64,000 nucleotides of DNA, from the NCBI RefSeq assembly GCF_039523415.1, contig NZ_BAAAFG010000016.1, positions 310,001 through 374,000 on the forward strand, written 5' to 3'. A program made the translations under genes and the position numbers. The stretch comes from Gangjinia marincola. GTDB taxonomy: Bacteria; Bacteroidota; Bacteroidia; Flavobacteriales; Flavobacteriaceae. Shown here in pieces: positions 17,785-25,768 of the stretch (positions are counted from its first letter, which is position 1; the number at the start of each line of letters is the position of its first letter). The notes beneath the pieces were generated by a model. It did not search any database, was not told the origin of the DNA, and saw only the letters and a list, made by a program, of their open reading frames with translations.

Positions 17785-18702
17785 TTACCTGTCTTCTAAT
17801 CGCTCTGCGATGCGCAGCTTAGCACTTCTTGCTCTGTTATTTTGCGCAATCTCTTCAGCTGTTGGCACTATTAAACCTCCTACTTTTTTAAAAGGCACAG
17901 AAATGTTTCCGAAGAAATCCTTCTCTGCTGCACCTTCAAATTTTCCGTCCCTAATAAATCGTTTCACTAATCGATCTTCTAGAGAATGATATGAGATCAC
18001 ACTTAATCTTCCTCCCGGTTTTATTAAAAGAGATGTTTGCTCTAAAAACTCCTTAAGCGCTTCAATTTCTTGATTTACCTCAATCCTGATAGCTTGATAT
18101 ACTTGCGCCAAGCCTTTATTCTCTTTGCCTTTTTGTAAAAAAGGATATAACACATCCTTTAACTCGTCACCGGTTTCAATGGATTTTTCTGCCCTGGCAT
18201 TCACGATGGCGTTTGCTAATTTCCAGGCATTTTTGAGTTCGCCGTAGGTTAGAAAAACCTTTTTAAGCGCTTCAACTTCATATTCATTGACCACCTGAAA
18301 GGCGCTTAAACTACCGCGTTTACTCATGCGCATATCCAGCTTTGCATCAAACCTGGTAGAGAATCCGCGTTCTGCCACATCAAATTGATGAGAAGAAACC
18401 CCGAAGTCCCCCAGAATTCCGTCGACTTTTCTAATGCCCTCTACCCTTAAAAACCGCTTAATGTATCTAAAGTTTTCAGGAATCAATTTAAAACGCACGT
18501 CATCGATCGCGTTCGCTTGCGCATCTTCATCTTGATCAAATCCAAAGAGCTTTCCTTCTTCACCCAGCCGACTCAAAATTTCTTTTGAATGTCCGCCACC
18601 GCCAAAAGTGACATCCACATAAATTCCGTTGGGATCGATATTTAATCCATCCACTGTTTCTTTAAGCAGTACGGGATTATGATAATTCATTGGCATCATC
18701 AT
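17785..18702 (-). CDS. rsmH: 16S rRNA (cytosine(1402)-N(4))-methyltransferase
   Basis: SAM-dependent methyltransferase of 16S rRNA C1402. It begins with the typical YHNPVLLKETVDGL, then the SAM loop DVTFGGGGHSKEIL, followed by GILGDFGVSSHQFD, the ERGFSTRFDAKLDMRM stretch, and SYHSLEDRLVKRF near the C-terminus. Its 305 residues are normal. The open frame starts at 18702 with MMMPM; family members often start at the M directly before NYHN (18690), so the true overlap with mraZ is 14 or 26 bp. It is the second gene of the dcw cluster. Confidence 0.96.
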   Translation of the reverse strand: MMMPMNYHNPVLLKETVDGLNIDPNGIYVDVTFGGGGHSKEILSRLGEEGKLFGFDQDEDAQANAIDDVRFKLIPENFRYIKRFLRVEGIRKVDGILGDFGVSSHQFDVAERGFSTRFDAKLDMRMSKRGSLSAFQVVNEYEVEALKKVFLTYGELKNAWKLANAIVNARAEKSIETGDELKDVLYPFLQKGKENKGLAQVYQAIRIEVNQEIEALKEFLEQTSLLIKPGGRLSVISYHSLEDRLVKRFIRDGKFEGAAEKDFFGNISVPFKKVGGLIVPTAEEIAQNNRARSAKLRIAERLEDR

Positions 18703-19144
18703 CTCCCATTACCTCTTCAGCTAAATCTGCAAAGTCCCCTACGGCATCATCAATTGCGGTTTCATACCTGTCTTTATCCCAAATCTCTATAATATTGATG
18801 GCTGAGTTAAGCACGATATCTTTAGAGATCGCCGCAAATACAGCAAGGTTCTTCGGGATGAGCAGGCGGCCATTCGCATCAACCTCAACCATTTTTACAC
18901 CCGCAGTAAAACGCCGAATAAAATCATTGTTCTTTTTCTTGAATCGATTGAGTTTATTCACCTTTTGCATAAGCAAATTCCACTCGCTCATAGGATACAA
19001 TTCAAGGCACGGCTGAAAAACGGCACGTTTTAAAACAAAGCCATCCTGAAGCGCAGGCGCCAACTGTTTTTTCAACGCAGCCGGCATCATTAAACGCCCT
19101 TTTGCATCTACTTTACAATCATATGAACCAATGAGATGTACCAC
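18677..19144 (-). CDS. mraZ: Transcriptional regulator MraZ
   Basis: First gene of the dcw cluster. The 155-residue protein holds two AbrB-like MraZ repeats. The first has DCKVDAKGRLMMPAALKKQL and the second VEVDANGRLLIPKNLA, each with the DxxGR(L)xxP core. MraZ is a DNA-binding repressor of its own operon. The start is a GTG at 19144 (GTG GTA CAT); no ATG gives the conserved N-terminal LIGSYDCKVD. The GTG start itself lies inside a GTGGTA sequence identical to the upstream MraZ boxes. It overlaps rsmH. Confidence 0.96.
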   Translation of the reverse strand: MVHLIGSYDCKVDAKGRLMMPAALKKQLAPALQDGFVLKRAVFQPCLELYPMSEWNLLMQKVNKLNRFKKKNNDFIRRFTAGVKMVEVDANGRLLIPKNLAVFAAISKDIVLNSAINIIEIWDKDRYETAIDDAVGDFADLAEEVMGDDDANELS

Positions 19145-19205
19145 TTTTTTGCTTTACAACTCAAATATATTATAATTTTTACCACATTTTACCACATTAT
19201 ACCAC
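19139..19205 (-). promoter_or_regulatory. mraZ promoter with three MraZ boxes and a fourth copy on the start codon
   Basis: Minus-strand GTGGTA hexamers begin at 19205, 19195 and 19185, an exact 10-bp period; a fourth begins at 19144 and includes the GTG start codon. Between them lies TATATTTG (19162-19169), a perfect match to the Bacteroidota -7 consensus TAnnTTTG. The middle boxes cover the place expected for the -33 element about 20 bp upstream. The transcription start would fall near 19155, a leader of about 11 nt. The layout fits autorepression by MraZ. The rest of 19206-19470 shows no gene. Confidence 0.75.
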
Positions 19206-19470
19206 TTTGTTAATAAGTTTTAAGAAATCTAAAAATTTATGAGCTTGTAAAATGCTGTGTCAAAGAGCGTTATACTTTCATTTGAAGTGGTATAGAATCA
19301 ATTGATTGAACAATTTATTGGTATCTTAAACGCTTATGTGATTACGTTAAAATTCACTATACTTGTAAAAATTACATTGCTGCATATTCTTAATAAGTTG
19401 AGCATACAATGTTGCTAGAACTAACCATCCTCAATTGCTTATTTTTGCAATTGCACGAATTACAGACTAG

Positions 19471-20235
19471 ATGAACGAAGAATTAATCTCTGAAGGAAAA
19501 TTTACGTACTTAGAAAAAGGAGAGGGACAACCCATATTGATTTTACACGGTTTGATGGGTGGATTAAGTAATTTTGAAGGAGTTACAGACTATTTCCCTC
19601 AGCACGGCTATAAAGTGATTATTCCTCAGCTTCCGATTTATGATACTTCATTGATTAAAACCAGCATCGGTACGTTTGCGAAATACCTCAAAGATTTTAT
19701 TGATCATAAAGGCCTTACCGATGTGATTTTACTAGGTAATTCACTTGGGGGACATATCGCTCTCCTTACTACTAAGCTTTATCCAGAAGTAGTTAAAGCA
19801 CTCGTCATCACTGGTAGTAGCGGTCTGTATGAAAGTGCTTTTGGCGAAAGTTATCCTAAACGGGGAGACTACGACTACATTAAGAAAAAGGCTGAAGGCG
19901 TCTTTTATGATCCTGCGATCGCCACACCAGAAATTGTTGATGAAGTCTATGAAACCGTTAATGACCGTAATAAGTTAATTAAAACGCTAGCTATTGCAAA
20001 AAGCGCGATTCGCCATAATATGGGGAAGGATCTTCCTAAAATGAAGACTCCTACCTGCATTATATGGGGTAGACAAGATACTGTCACTCCACCTAATGTA
20101 GCCGAAGATTTTGAGGCATTGCTCCCAGACGCAGAACTGTTTTGGATTGACAAATGCGGTCATGCGGCGATGATGGAACATCCTGACACCTTCAATAGCC
20201 TACTCCACGACTGGTTAAAGAAGCGCAACTTCTAG
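19471..20235 (+). CDS. Alpha/beta-fold hydrolase
   Basis: A 254-residue cytoplasmic protein with no signal peptide and the alpha/beta hydrolase layout. The oxyanion segment LHGLMGG follows residue 24, the nucleophile elbow is GNSLGGH with S91, an acidic residue sits in IIWGRQDTVTPP, and the catalytic histidine lies in CGHAAMMEHP. The nearest classical relatives by look are C-C bond hydrolases and esterases of the MhpC type, but the substrate cannot be read from sequence. It starts 326 bp from mraZ, divergently, and engB follows after 9 bp, so the two are probably co-transcribed. A -7-like TATTTTTG lies at 19440-19447. Confidence 0.85.
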   Translation: MNEELISEGKFTYLEKGEGQPILILHGLMGGLSNFEGVTDYFPQHGYKVIIPQLPIYDTSLIKTSIGTFAKYLKDFIDHKGLTDVILLGNSLGGHIALLTTKLYPEVVKALVITGSSGLYESAFGESYPKRGDYDYIKKKAEGVFYDPAIATPEIVDEVYETVNDRNKLIKTLAIAKSAIRHNMGKDLPKMKTPTCIIWGRQDTVTPPNVAEDFEALLPDAELFWIDKCGHAAMMEHPDTFNSLLHDWLKKRNF

Positions 20236-20244
20236 ATACCCATC

Positions 20245-20862
20245 ATGAAAATTACTTCTGCCAAATTTGTGATGAGCAATAGTGACGCCAGCAAGTGTCC
20301 CAGCTCCAACCTACCTGAATATGCGTTTATAGGGCGCAGTAATGTGGGTAAATCCTCGCTCATTAATATGCTGACTAATAAAAAGAGTTTGGCAAAGACG
20401 TCTGGCAGACCCGGTAAGACTCAGCTGATCAACCATTTTTTAATTAATGAGACCTGGCACCTGGTCGATTTACCCGGCTATGGCTATGCACGCGTAAGCA
20501 AAAAGGATAAGAAGACCTTTCAAAAATACATTACACATTATTTTAGATCAAGAAAGCAACTGGTTTCAGGTTTTGTACTAGTGGATTGTCGCCATGAACC
20601 TCAACCCATAGATTTGGAGTTTATGCAGTGGCTTGGAGAAAATGCCATACCCTTTGGTATTGTTTTTACTAAAGCAGACAAATTAAAGCCGAATGCCTTA
20701 CAGCGAAATGTTGATGCTTACAAAGCTACTTTGTTAGCAACTTGGGAGGCTCTACCACCAATATTCATCACCTCCTCATCCAACAATACCGGGCAAGAGG
20801 AATTGCTTCACTATATTCATGAGATCAATGAATCGCTTAGCGGAGTGGATTTAACGGAGTAA
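20245..20862 (+). CDS. engB: Ribosome biogenesis GTPase EngB (YihA/YsxC)
   Basis: Small TRAFAC GTPase needed for large-subunit ribosome assembly. The G1 loop GRSNVGKSSLI is at residues 30-40, G2 falls around KTSGRPGKTQLINHF, G3 is DLPGYGYARVSK, and G4 reads TKADK. VDCRHEPQPIDLEFMQWL is also a typical EngB segment. The length of 205 residues is normal. It follows the alpha/beta hydrolase gene by 9 bp on the same strand. Confidence 0.96.
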   Translation: MKITSAKFVMSNSDASKCPSSNLPEYAFIGRSNVGKSSLINMLTNKKSLAKTSGRPGKTQLINHFLINETWHLVDLPGYGYARVSKKDKKTFQKYITHYFRSRKQLVSGFVLVDCRHEPQPIDLEFMQWLGENAIPFGIVFTKADKLKPNALQRNVDAYKATLLATWEALPPIFITSSSNNTGQEELLHYIHEINESLSGVDLTE

Positions 20863-20953
20863 TTTATTTTATTTTGTGCTGTCATGCTTGAGACCGCGTG
20901 TCGCCATAGCTTTAGCGGTGGCACAATGCAGGTATCTAGTATTATTTTAAGAA

Positions 20954-21313
20954 TCAGCTTTTTCTTTTGATTGCAGCGATCAATTCTCGTGGTGAAGTAA
21001 TTTCTTCTATCGCTTTCGCGGAAAGTAACTCGTAAAGTTCGTAGCCTTCGGGCTTTAGAATAACGGGATATGCATACGAAACCCCAAATTTTGAGGCGTA
21101 TTGTTGTTCAAATTCGTCTTTATGAAGAAACTCCATGTCAATATCGGAAGATTCTCTAAAGGCTCTCCATTCTTTTCGTTCGTGAAATTTCCCATGCGTA
21201 ATGGCACATAGATCACAAGTATAGGTTGCGGGAGAGAGTATTTTGTGTGCTACGTCAATCATAGCATTTACATTACCTGAAGTTGCGTTATATACAAAGA
21301 TGAGTTTGTTCAT
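20954..21313 (-). CDS. Conserved protein of unknown function, 119 residues
   Basis: A soluble protein without signal peptide or membrane helix. The N-terminus MNKLIFVYNATSGNVNAMID resembles the first strand-loop-helix of an alpha/beta fold. It carries a single C-x2-C pair (CDLC, about residues 34-37) followed by AITHGKFHERKEW; this could be a redox or metal site, which is inference. I do not recognise a characterised family. The gene ends at AIEEITSPRELIAAIKRKS and holds one copy of the CGCTTTCGCGGAA motif (21011-21023). It is co-directional with gldC and gldB upstream and convergent with engB. Confidence 0.7.
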   Translation of the reverse strand: MNKLIFVYNATSGNVNAMIDVAHKILSPATYTCDLCAITHGKFHERKEWRAFRESSDIDMEFLHKDEFEQQYASKFGVSYAYPVILKPEGYELYELLSAKAIEEITSPRELIAAIKRKS

Positions 21314-21353
21314 GCTAAAAGCTAAAACTATATGTGACTTTCATTCAACCGTC

Positions 21354-21674
21354 TTAAAGCGAAAGCTTTTCGGCAAAATATTGGCAAAAATCTTTCATGG
21401 TCGCTGTCATTTTCTCATCGTTGGTAGCTCTAAAATACGTATCGCTCATGGCAACTAAGGTTTGGTGAAAAAAGACTTTCATTTCGTCTACCGGCATATC
21501 TTTTGTCCACAAATCTATACGCATAGATTCCTGCTGCGTGTGATCCCAAATCGATAACATCATGGCTTTAGCCTCTGCAGAGTCAACTCCGCCATCTTTT
21601 GCCGTCCAGTTTAATTTTTCAGGAACGTTATTTTCATCTACCTGTACGTGTATGGTTATATCAGATTTTTTCAT
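21354..21674 (-). CDS. gldC: Gliding motility protein GldC
   Basis: A 106-residue soluble protein matching flavobacterial GldC, including the start KKSDITIHVQVDENNVPE, the WTAKDGG segment, the SIWDHTQQESMRIDLWTKDMPV block and MKVFFHQTLVAMSDTY. In Flavobacterium, gldC lies directly downstream of gldB, and the product assists gliding without being strictly essential. The same arrangement is seen here, with a gap of 32 bp from gldB. No signal peptide is present. Confidence 0.92.
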   Translation of the reverse strand: MKKSDITIHVQVDENNVPEKLNWTAKDGGVDSAEAKAMMLSIWDHTQQESMRIDLWTKDMPVDEMKVFFHQTLVAMSDTYFRATNDEKMTATMKDFCQYFAEKLSL

Positions 21675-21706
21675 GCTTTTTTATTTCTATTCGTTGATAC
21701 GTGAAC

Positions 21707-22732
21707 TTATTGGCCGGGTTTAAATTTTGATTGATTAAAGATGGTTTCGGCATCTGTAATAAGCAGAGGTTTTAAACGAGCATTTGATTTTTCGGCGTAT
21801 TCCTTTACAATTTGCCAGCCTATGTATTGCCCCAATCGTGGCGGACTTTCAGGATCTAGTGCCAGATTGAATTTTGAAAAGGGAGCCATGTTAATGAATC
21901 GCTCTTTTAATCTTGGGTCAGTATCATACAAGACCTCATTTTCAATAAAATACTTCCAGATTTGCCCTTCATTTTCTGTTGCCCACTCCAATTGCTCTTG
22001 CGTATATCCTATTTTTTCGGCATCTGTGGACTGCGGAAGGATTTTTTCTTTGAGGTAAAGTATTTTACCGTAATACACCATTTGATCCAAGAAATTCCGT
22101 GTTTTTGGCTGAGAAATTGCACGTCTTGCAAACTGCTCAACTATATCTTGGGTGATTTGTGAGGGCTTCATATTCTGCTGAATATACAGCGGGATACCCT
22201 GATACATTTCATGCCCATCACCCATATACGTATCCAATCCAACCAACACCAAGCTATCGGTATAAATGATCTTTTCCCTATAGTCCACATCGGTCGTCAT
22301 GGTGATTACCTTAGGTGCGGTAAACTCAGGGAAATAATACTTAAGGTGTTGATAAGTATCATGCAGCTCATCTCCTAACTCCTCATTGGCAGGAAAGGTC
22401 TTATCTAAGGCCTCTTGCAATTGAATTTGGAGCGTATCTCTCATTGTAGCAACCCAAACACTATCCGGGATTTGCTTTGGGAACAGATAGGGAAATTCTG
22501 CTTTAAGGCTACCTAAGGTCTGCGGAGTCGCATCTGCAAACAACTGATCGAACCTCACCATTTCTAGGCGGACGTCAACTTGTTGAATTTCCTTTTCAAG
22601 CGCGTCATTTTCGTTGCAACTCACCACCTGCAAACTCAACCACATAAGAAGACTTATTTGTATAAAGCGATGTAAAAAACTATTCTTGATGATATTCCTT
22701 ATTATTTTTTGCTGAAAAATTGTACTTCCCAA
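21707..22732 (-). CDS. gldB: Gliding motility lipoprotein GldB
   Basis: A 341-residue protein with an N-terminal hydrophobic segment and a lipobox LQVVSC, lipid anchor at C39. The body carries GldB-typical stretches such as RLEMVRFDQLFADA, LKAEFPYLFP, YLGLD-like VLVGLDTYMGDGH and the C-terminal SPPRLGQYIGWQIVKEY. GldB is required for gliding and for stability of the type IX secretion machinery in Flavobacterium. The annotated start at 22732 leaves a long pre-lipobox region; a later start nearer the hydrophobic segment is possible. gldC follows 32 bp downstream and nadE is divergent. Confidence 0.92.
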   Translation of the reverse strand: MGSTIFQQKIIRNIIKNSFLHRFIQISLLMWLSLQVVSCNENDALEKEIQQVDVRLEMVRFDQLFADATPQTLGSLKAEFPYLFPKQIPDSVWVATMRDTLQIQLQEALDKTFPANEELGDELHDTYQHLKYYFPEFTAPKVITMTTDVDYREKIIYTDSLVLVGLDTYMGDGHEMYQGIPLYIQQNMKPSQITQDIVEQFARRAISQPKTRNFLDQMVYYGKILYLKEKILPQSTDAEKIGYTQEQLEWATENEGQIWKYFIENEVLYDTDPRLKERFINMAPFSKFNLALDPESPPRLGQYIGWQIVKEYAEKSNARLKPLLITDAETIFNQSKFKPGQ

Positions 22733-22751
22733 ACCCTATGCTTTAATTTTG
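22720..22751 (+). promoter_or_regulatory. Predicted nadE promoter
   Basis: TTG at 22720-22722 and TAATTTTG at 22744-22751, separated by 21 bp, match the Bacteroidota -33/-7 pattern (TTG and TAnnTTTG). The nadE ATG lies at 22782, about 30 nt after the box. The element overlaps the start of the divergent gldB gene. Confidence 0.6.
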
Positions 22752-22781
22752 TTTGCAAAGGTAACTTTTAAAGAAAGACGT

Positions 22782-23579
22782 ATGCAACCCGAAAAGACAA
22801 TTGATTACATCGTAAACTGGCTTAAAGAATATGCAGTAAAAGCTAAAATGGAAGGTTTTGTCGTAGGTATAAGTGGCGGAATTGATTCTGCGGTCACCTC
22901 GTCATTGTGTGCAAAGACCGGTTTACGCACCTTATGCGTAGAGATGCCTATTCACCAGCACGCCAGCCAAGTAACCAGAGCACAAGAGCATATAGATCAA
23001 TTAAAGAAGCGCTTTGCAAATGTAACCGATACGCGGGTGGATCTTACGCCGGTTTTTGAATCCTTTAAAACTACGTTACCAACTACCCCACAAAGCGAAA
23101 CCCTGTTTTTGACACTAGCAAATGCACGTGCACGCTTACGTATGACGACTCTATATTATTTTGCCGGATTACATCGTTATTTGGTGGCAGGAACGGGGAA
23201 TAAAGTCGAAGATTTTGGCGTGGGTTTCTATACCAAATACGGCGATGGCGGCGTAGATTTAAGTCCCATCGCTGATTTAATGAAAAGCGAAGTATACACG
23301 ATAGGTAAAGCATTAGACGTACCTCAATCTATTCTTAATGCTGCTCCTACAGATGGTTTATGGGGCGACAGCCGTACCGATGAGGATCAAATTGGAGCCA
23401 GTTATGATGAACTTGAATGGGCCATGCACATGAAAGATAACGGGAAAACTGCTACAGATTTTGAAGGCAGACAACGCCAGGTGTTTGAGATTTTTACGCG
23501 TTTTAATACTGCGAATCAACATAAAATGCTGCCTATCCCGGTTTGTGAGATTCCGCAGGAATTAAGGATGAGGGTTTAA
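22782..23579 (+). CDS. nadE: Ammonia-dependent NAD+ synthetase
   Basis: Makes NAD+ from nicotinic acid adenine dinucleotide, ATP and ammonia. The adenylation P-loop SGGIDSAV is at residues 31-38. GTGNKVEDFGVGFYTKYGDGGVDLSPIADLMK is unbroken in the sequence across about 150-180. DGLWGDSRTDEDQIGASYDEL is also typical. No N-terminal glutaminase domain is present, so the nitrogen source should be ammonia. The frame is open from a TTG at 22749, but the ATG at 22782 gives the usual MQPEKTIDYIVNWL start and lies behind a good -7 element, so I use it. The protein has 265 residues. Confidence 0.95.
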   Translation: MQPEKTIDYIVNWLKEYAVKAKMEGFVVGISGGIDSAVTSSLCAKTGLRTLCVEMPIHQHASQVTRAQEHIDQLKKRFANVTDTRVDLTPVFESFKTTLPTTPQSETLFLTLANARARLRMTTLYYFAGLHRYLVAGTGNKVEDFGVGFYTKYGDGGVDLSPIADLMKSEVYTIGKALDVPQSILNAAPTDGLWGDSRTDEDQIGASYDELEWAMHMKDNGKTATDFEGRQRQVFEIFTRFNTANQHKMLPIPVCEIPQELRMRV

Positions 23580-23588
23580 CTCAATTTT

Positions 23589-25595
23589 TTACCTCCCCAT
23601 CCCCACGTTAAACACTGCGATATGCCGGTCCAATTTTTTGGATAAGGTTTGTTGGAGTTTATGATAATCCATCACATCTTGAAGTACGTCCATGGGGTTT
23701 TTAACCTCCTCTGCTTTGGTTTGCTGCTTCAATTCTTCAATTTTAGAAGCGACTAAGTAACATCGGAGGGACAGAATTGTCTGGCTGAGTTCCTTGACTA
23801 AATTTTCCTTTTTGCTTTTTACAAAAATGTCTTTGGTATCCCATCGTGCCAGCGCGTACTTATCATCATCCATCAAAATATTAGTGACATGTTGGGATTG
23901 CTCAGGATCCAGTTCATTGATGATATTTTCCAGCTTGAACTCCTCATCTTCATTCAATTTTGAAATGATGGTGTAATAGAGTTGTTGAAAGTGCTCATTA
24001 GTAAATTCGACCTCATCTTCTTGCAGATCCAGATAGATCTTTTCAAATACTTTAGCGCGGTGTGTTTCAGGAACCAATTCTAATTCTTCAAACTCATTTT
24101 GTTTTAAGACAAAGTCCTCAAAGTCTTCTTCTTCTTTTCCGTAAAGCAACAGCATGCTCATGATCTTACGCTCTAACTCAAAGAGCTGATCTACTTTAAC
24201 CCGTGGTGTGGTAGGCTGCTTTACAACTTCAAACGCTTGTGGGTTTTGTTTTTTTCTTTTTGCCTGATCTGCAGATTCTTTTGCGTTAAGTTGTGCCAAG
24301 GTACTAAAGAGCACTACTTCACTAATGTCCATGATGGCAGAACACTCCTTGACGTAAACCTCCTGCTTAATGGTATCTGGAATCTTGGCAATACTCGCAA
24401 CCATATCCCGAATCAAGCCTGCCTTTTTTACAGGATCATCTTTAGCTTCGGCCACCAATAGAGACGCTTTAAACCGAATAAAGTCCTGTGCATTTTCAGT
24501 TAAGTATTCCTTAAGGTCTTCTTCTGTATTACTTTTTGCAAAACTGTCGGGATCCTCCCCATCCGGGAAGGTACAAATCCTTACGTTTAAGCCTTGTTCT
24601 AGTATGAGATCTATTCCGCGAAGCGATGCCCGCATCCCCGCAGTATCTCCATCGAACAGCACGGTTATGTTTTTCGTAAGCCGATTAATTAATCGGATTT
24701 GCTCCGGGGTTAATGCAGTACCCGATGATGCTACCGTATTCTCAATCCCACTTTGATAAAACTGAATCACATCGGTATAGCCCTCTACCAAATAACAGTT
24801 ATCTTCTTTTGCGATGGCCTGCTTGGCGTGATAAATACCGTACAGCACCTTGCTTTTGTGGTAAACCTCACTCTCTGGGGAGTTTAAATACTTTGCAGCC
24901 TTTTTATCACTAGTGAGGATCCTTCCGCCAAAACCCAATACCCTACCAGACATCGAATGAATAGGAAACATTACCCGACCTTTAAAGCGGTCGAAGGTGC
25001 GTTTGGGCTTATCGCCTTCGGCTTCTTTGACGATAGTGAGGCCCGTTTTGTCTAAAAACTCTAATTGATATCCCTTATCTAAGGCTGTTTTGGTAAAGGC
25101 CTCCCATTCATCTGGCGAGTAACCCAGATCAAACTTCTCAATGGTCTCTGCCGTAAAACCTCTTTCTTTAAAATAACTTAATCCGATCGCCTGACCTTGA
25201 TTGGTCTCCAGCATGATTTTTTTGAAATACTCCTTAGCGTATTCATTGACCAGATACATGCTTTCACGCTCATTGGCAGCTTCCTTATGCTCATCGCTTT
25301 GCTCGGTCTCTTCGATTTCAATGTTGTACTTCTTGGCGAGGTATTTAATGGCTTCAGGATAAGTGAAGTGTTCATGTTCCATCAGGAATGCAACCGCGTT
25401 ACCACCTTTTCCGCTAGAGAAATCCTTCCAGATTTGCTTTGCCGGAGATACCATAAAACTCGGGGTTCGCTCCTGAGTAAACGGGCTTAAGCCTTTGTAA
25501 TTACTCCCAGACTTTTTGAGCTGCACAAAATCACCAATCACCTCCTCTACCTGGGATTCTTCATATACGCGATCTATAGTGGTTTTGCTAATCAA
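23589..25595 (-). CDS. dnaG: DNA primase DnaG with degenerate zinc finger
   Basis: Makes RNA primers for replication. The N-terminal CHC2 domain, the TOPRIM core (YLVEGYTDVIQFYQSG, LFDGDTAGMRASLRG, FPDGEDPDSF) and the C-terminal helicase-binding region are in order, 668 residues. The four zinc ligands of the CHC2 finger are all replaced. Where E. coli has CPFH and CFGC, this protein has SPFT (S37, T40) and DFSS (D58, S61), while neighbouring family residues (TPSF, GG) remain. The replacement of every ligand with intact surroundings is not sequencing noise. The gene is convergent with nadE, 9 bp apart. Confidence 0.96.
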   Translation of the reverse strand: MISKTTIDRVYEESQVEEVIGDFVQLKKSGSNYKGLSPFTQERTPSFMVSPAKQIWKDFSSGKGGNAVAFLMEHEHFTYPEAIKYLAKKYNIEIEETEQSDEHKEAANERESMYLVNEYAKEYFKKIMLETNQGQAIGLSYFKERGFTAETIEKFDLGYSPDEWEAFTKTALDKGYQLEFLDKTGLTIVKEAEGDKPKRTFDRFKGRVMFPIHSMSGRVLGFGGRILTSDKKAAKYLNSPESEVYHKSKVLYGIYHAKQAIAKEDNCYLVEGYTDVIQFYQSGIENTVASSGTALTPEQIRLINRLTKNITVLFDGDTAGMRASLRGIDLILEQGLNVRICTFPDGEDPDSFAKSNTEEDLKEYLTENAQDFIRFKASLLVAEAKDDPVKKAGLIRDMVASIAKIPDTIKQEVYVKECSAIMDISEVVLFSTLAQLNAKESADQAKRKKQNPQAFEVVKQPTTPRVKVDQLFELERKIMSMLLLYGKEEEDFEDFVLKQNEFEELELVPETHRAKVFEKIYLDLQEDEVEFTNEHFQQLYYTIISKLNEDEEFKLENIINELDPEQSQHVTNILMDDDKYALARWDTKDIFVKSKKENLVKELSQTILSLRCYLVASKIEELKQQTKAEEVKNPMDVLQDVMDYHKLQQTLSKKLDRHIAVFNVGMGR

Positions 25596-25621
25596 GGCAA
25601 TTGAATCTTGAGGTGCTAAAA

Positions 25622-25681
25622 TACAAAAAGACCTACAAGGTATGCCATTTTTAATTCCTTAAAACTAGCCTTGCAGGTCTT
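25622..25681 (-). terminator. Hairpin terminator between the ECF cluster and dnaG
   Basis: On the minus strand AAGACCTGCAAGG pairs with CCTTGTAGGTCTT (one G-U) around a loop of about 28 nt and runs into TTTTTGTATTTT. It follows the outer-membrane protein gene, so it probably ends the sigma-factor cluster transcript before dnaG. Confidence 0.6.
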
Positions 25682-25768
25682 AATGCAAAGATTTAAAGTG
25701 TATTTTTTAAATCTTCTTCACACGCAATTCGACAAGCTTATTGTCCATCTAATAGAACAAGGATTTAT

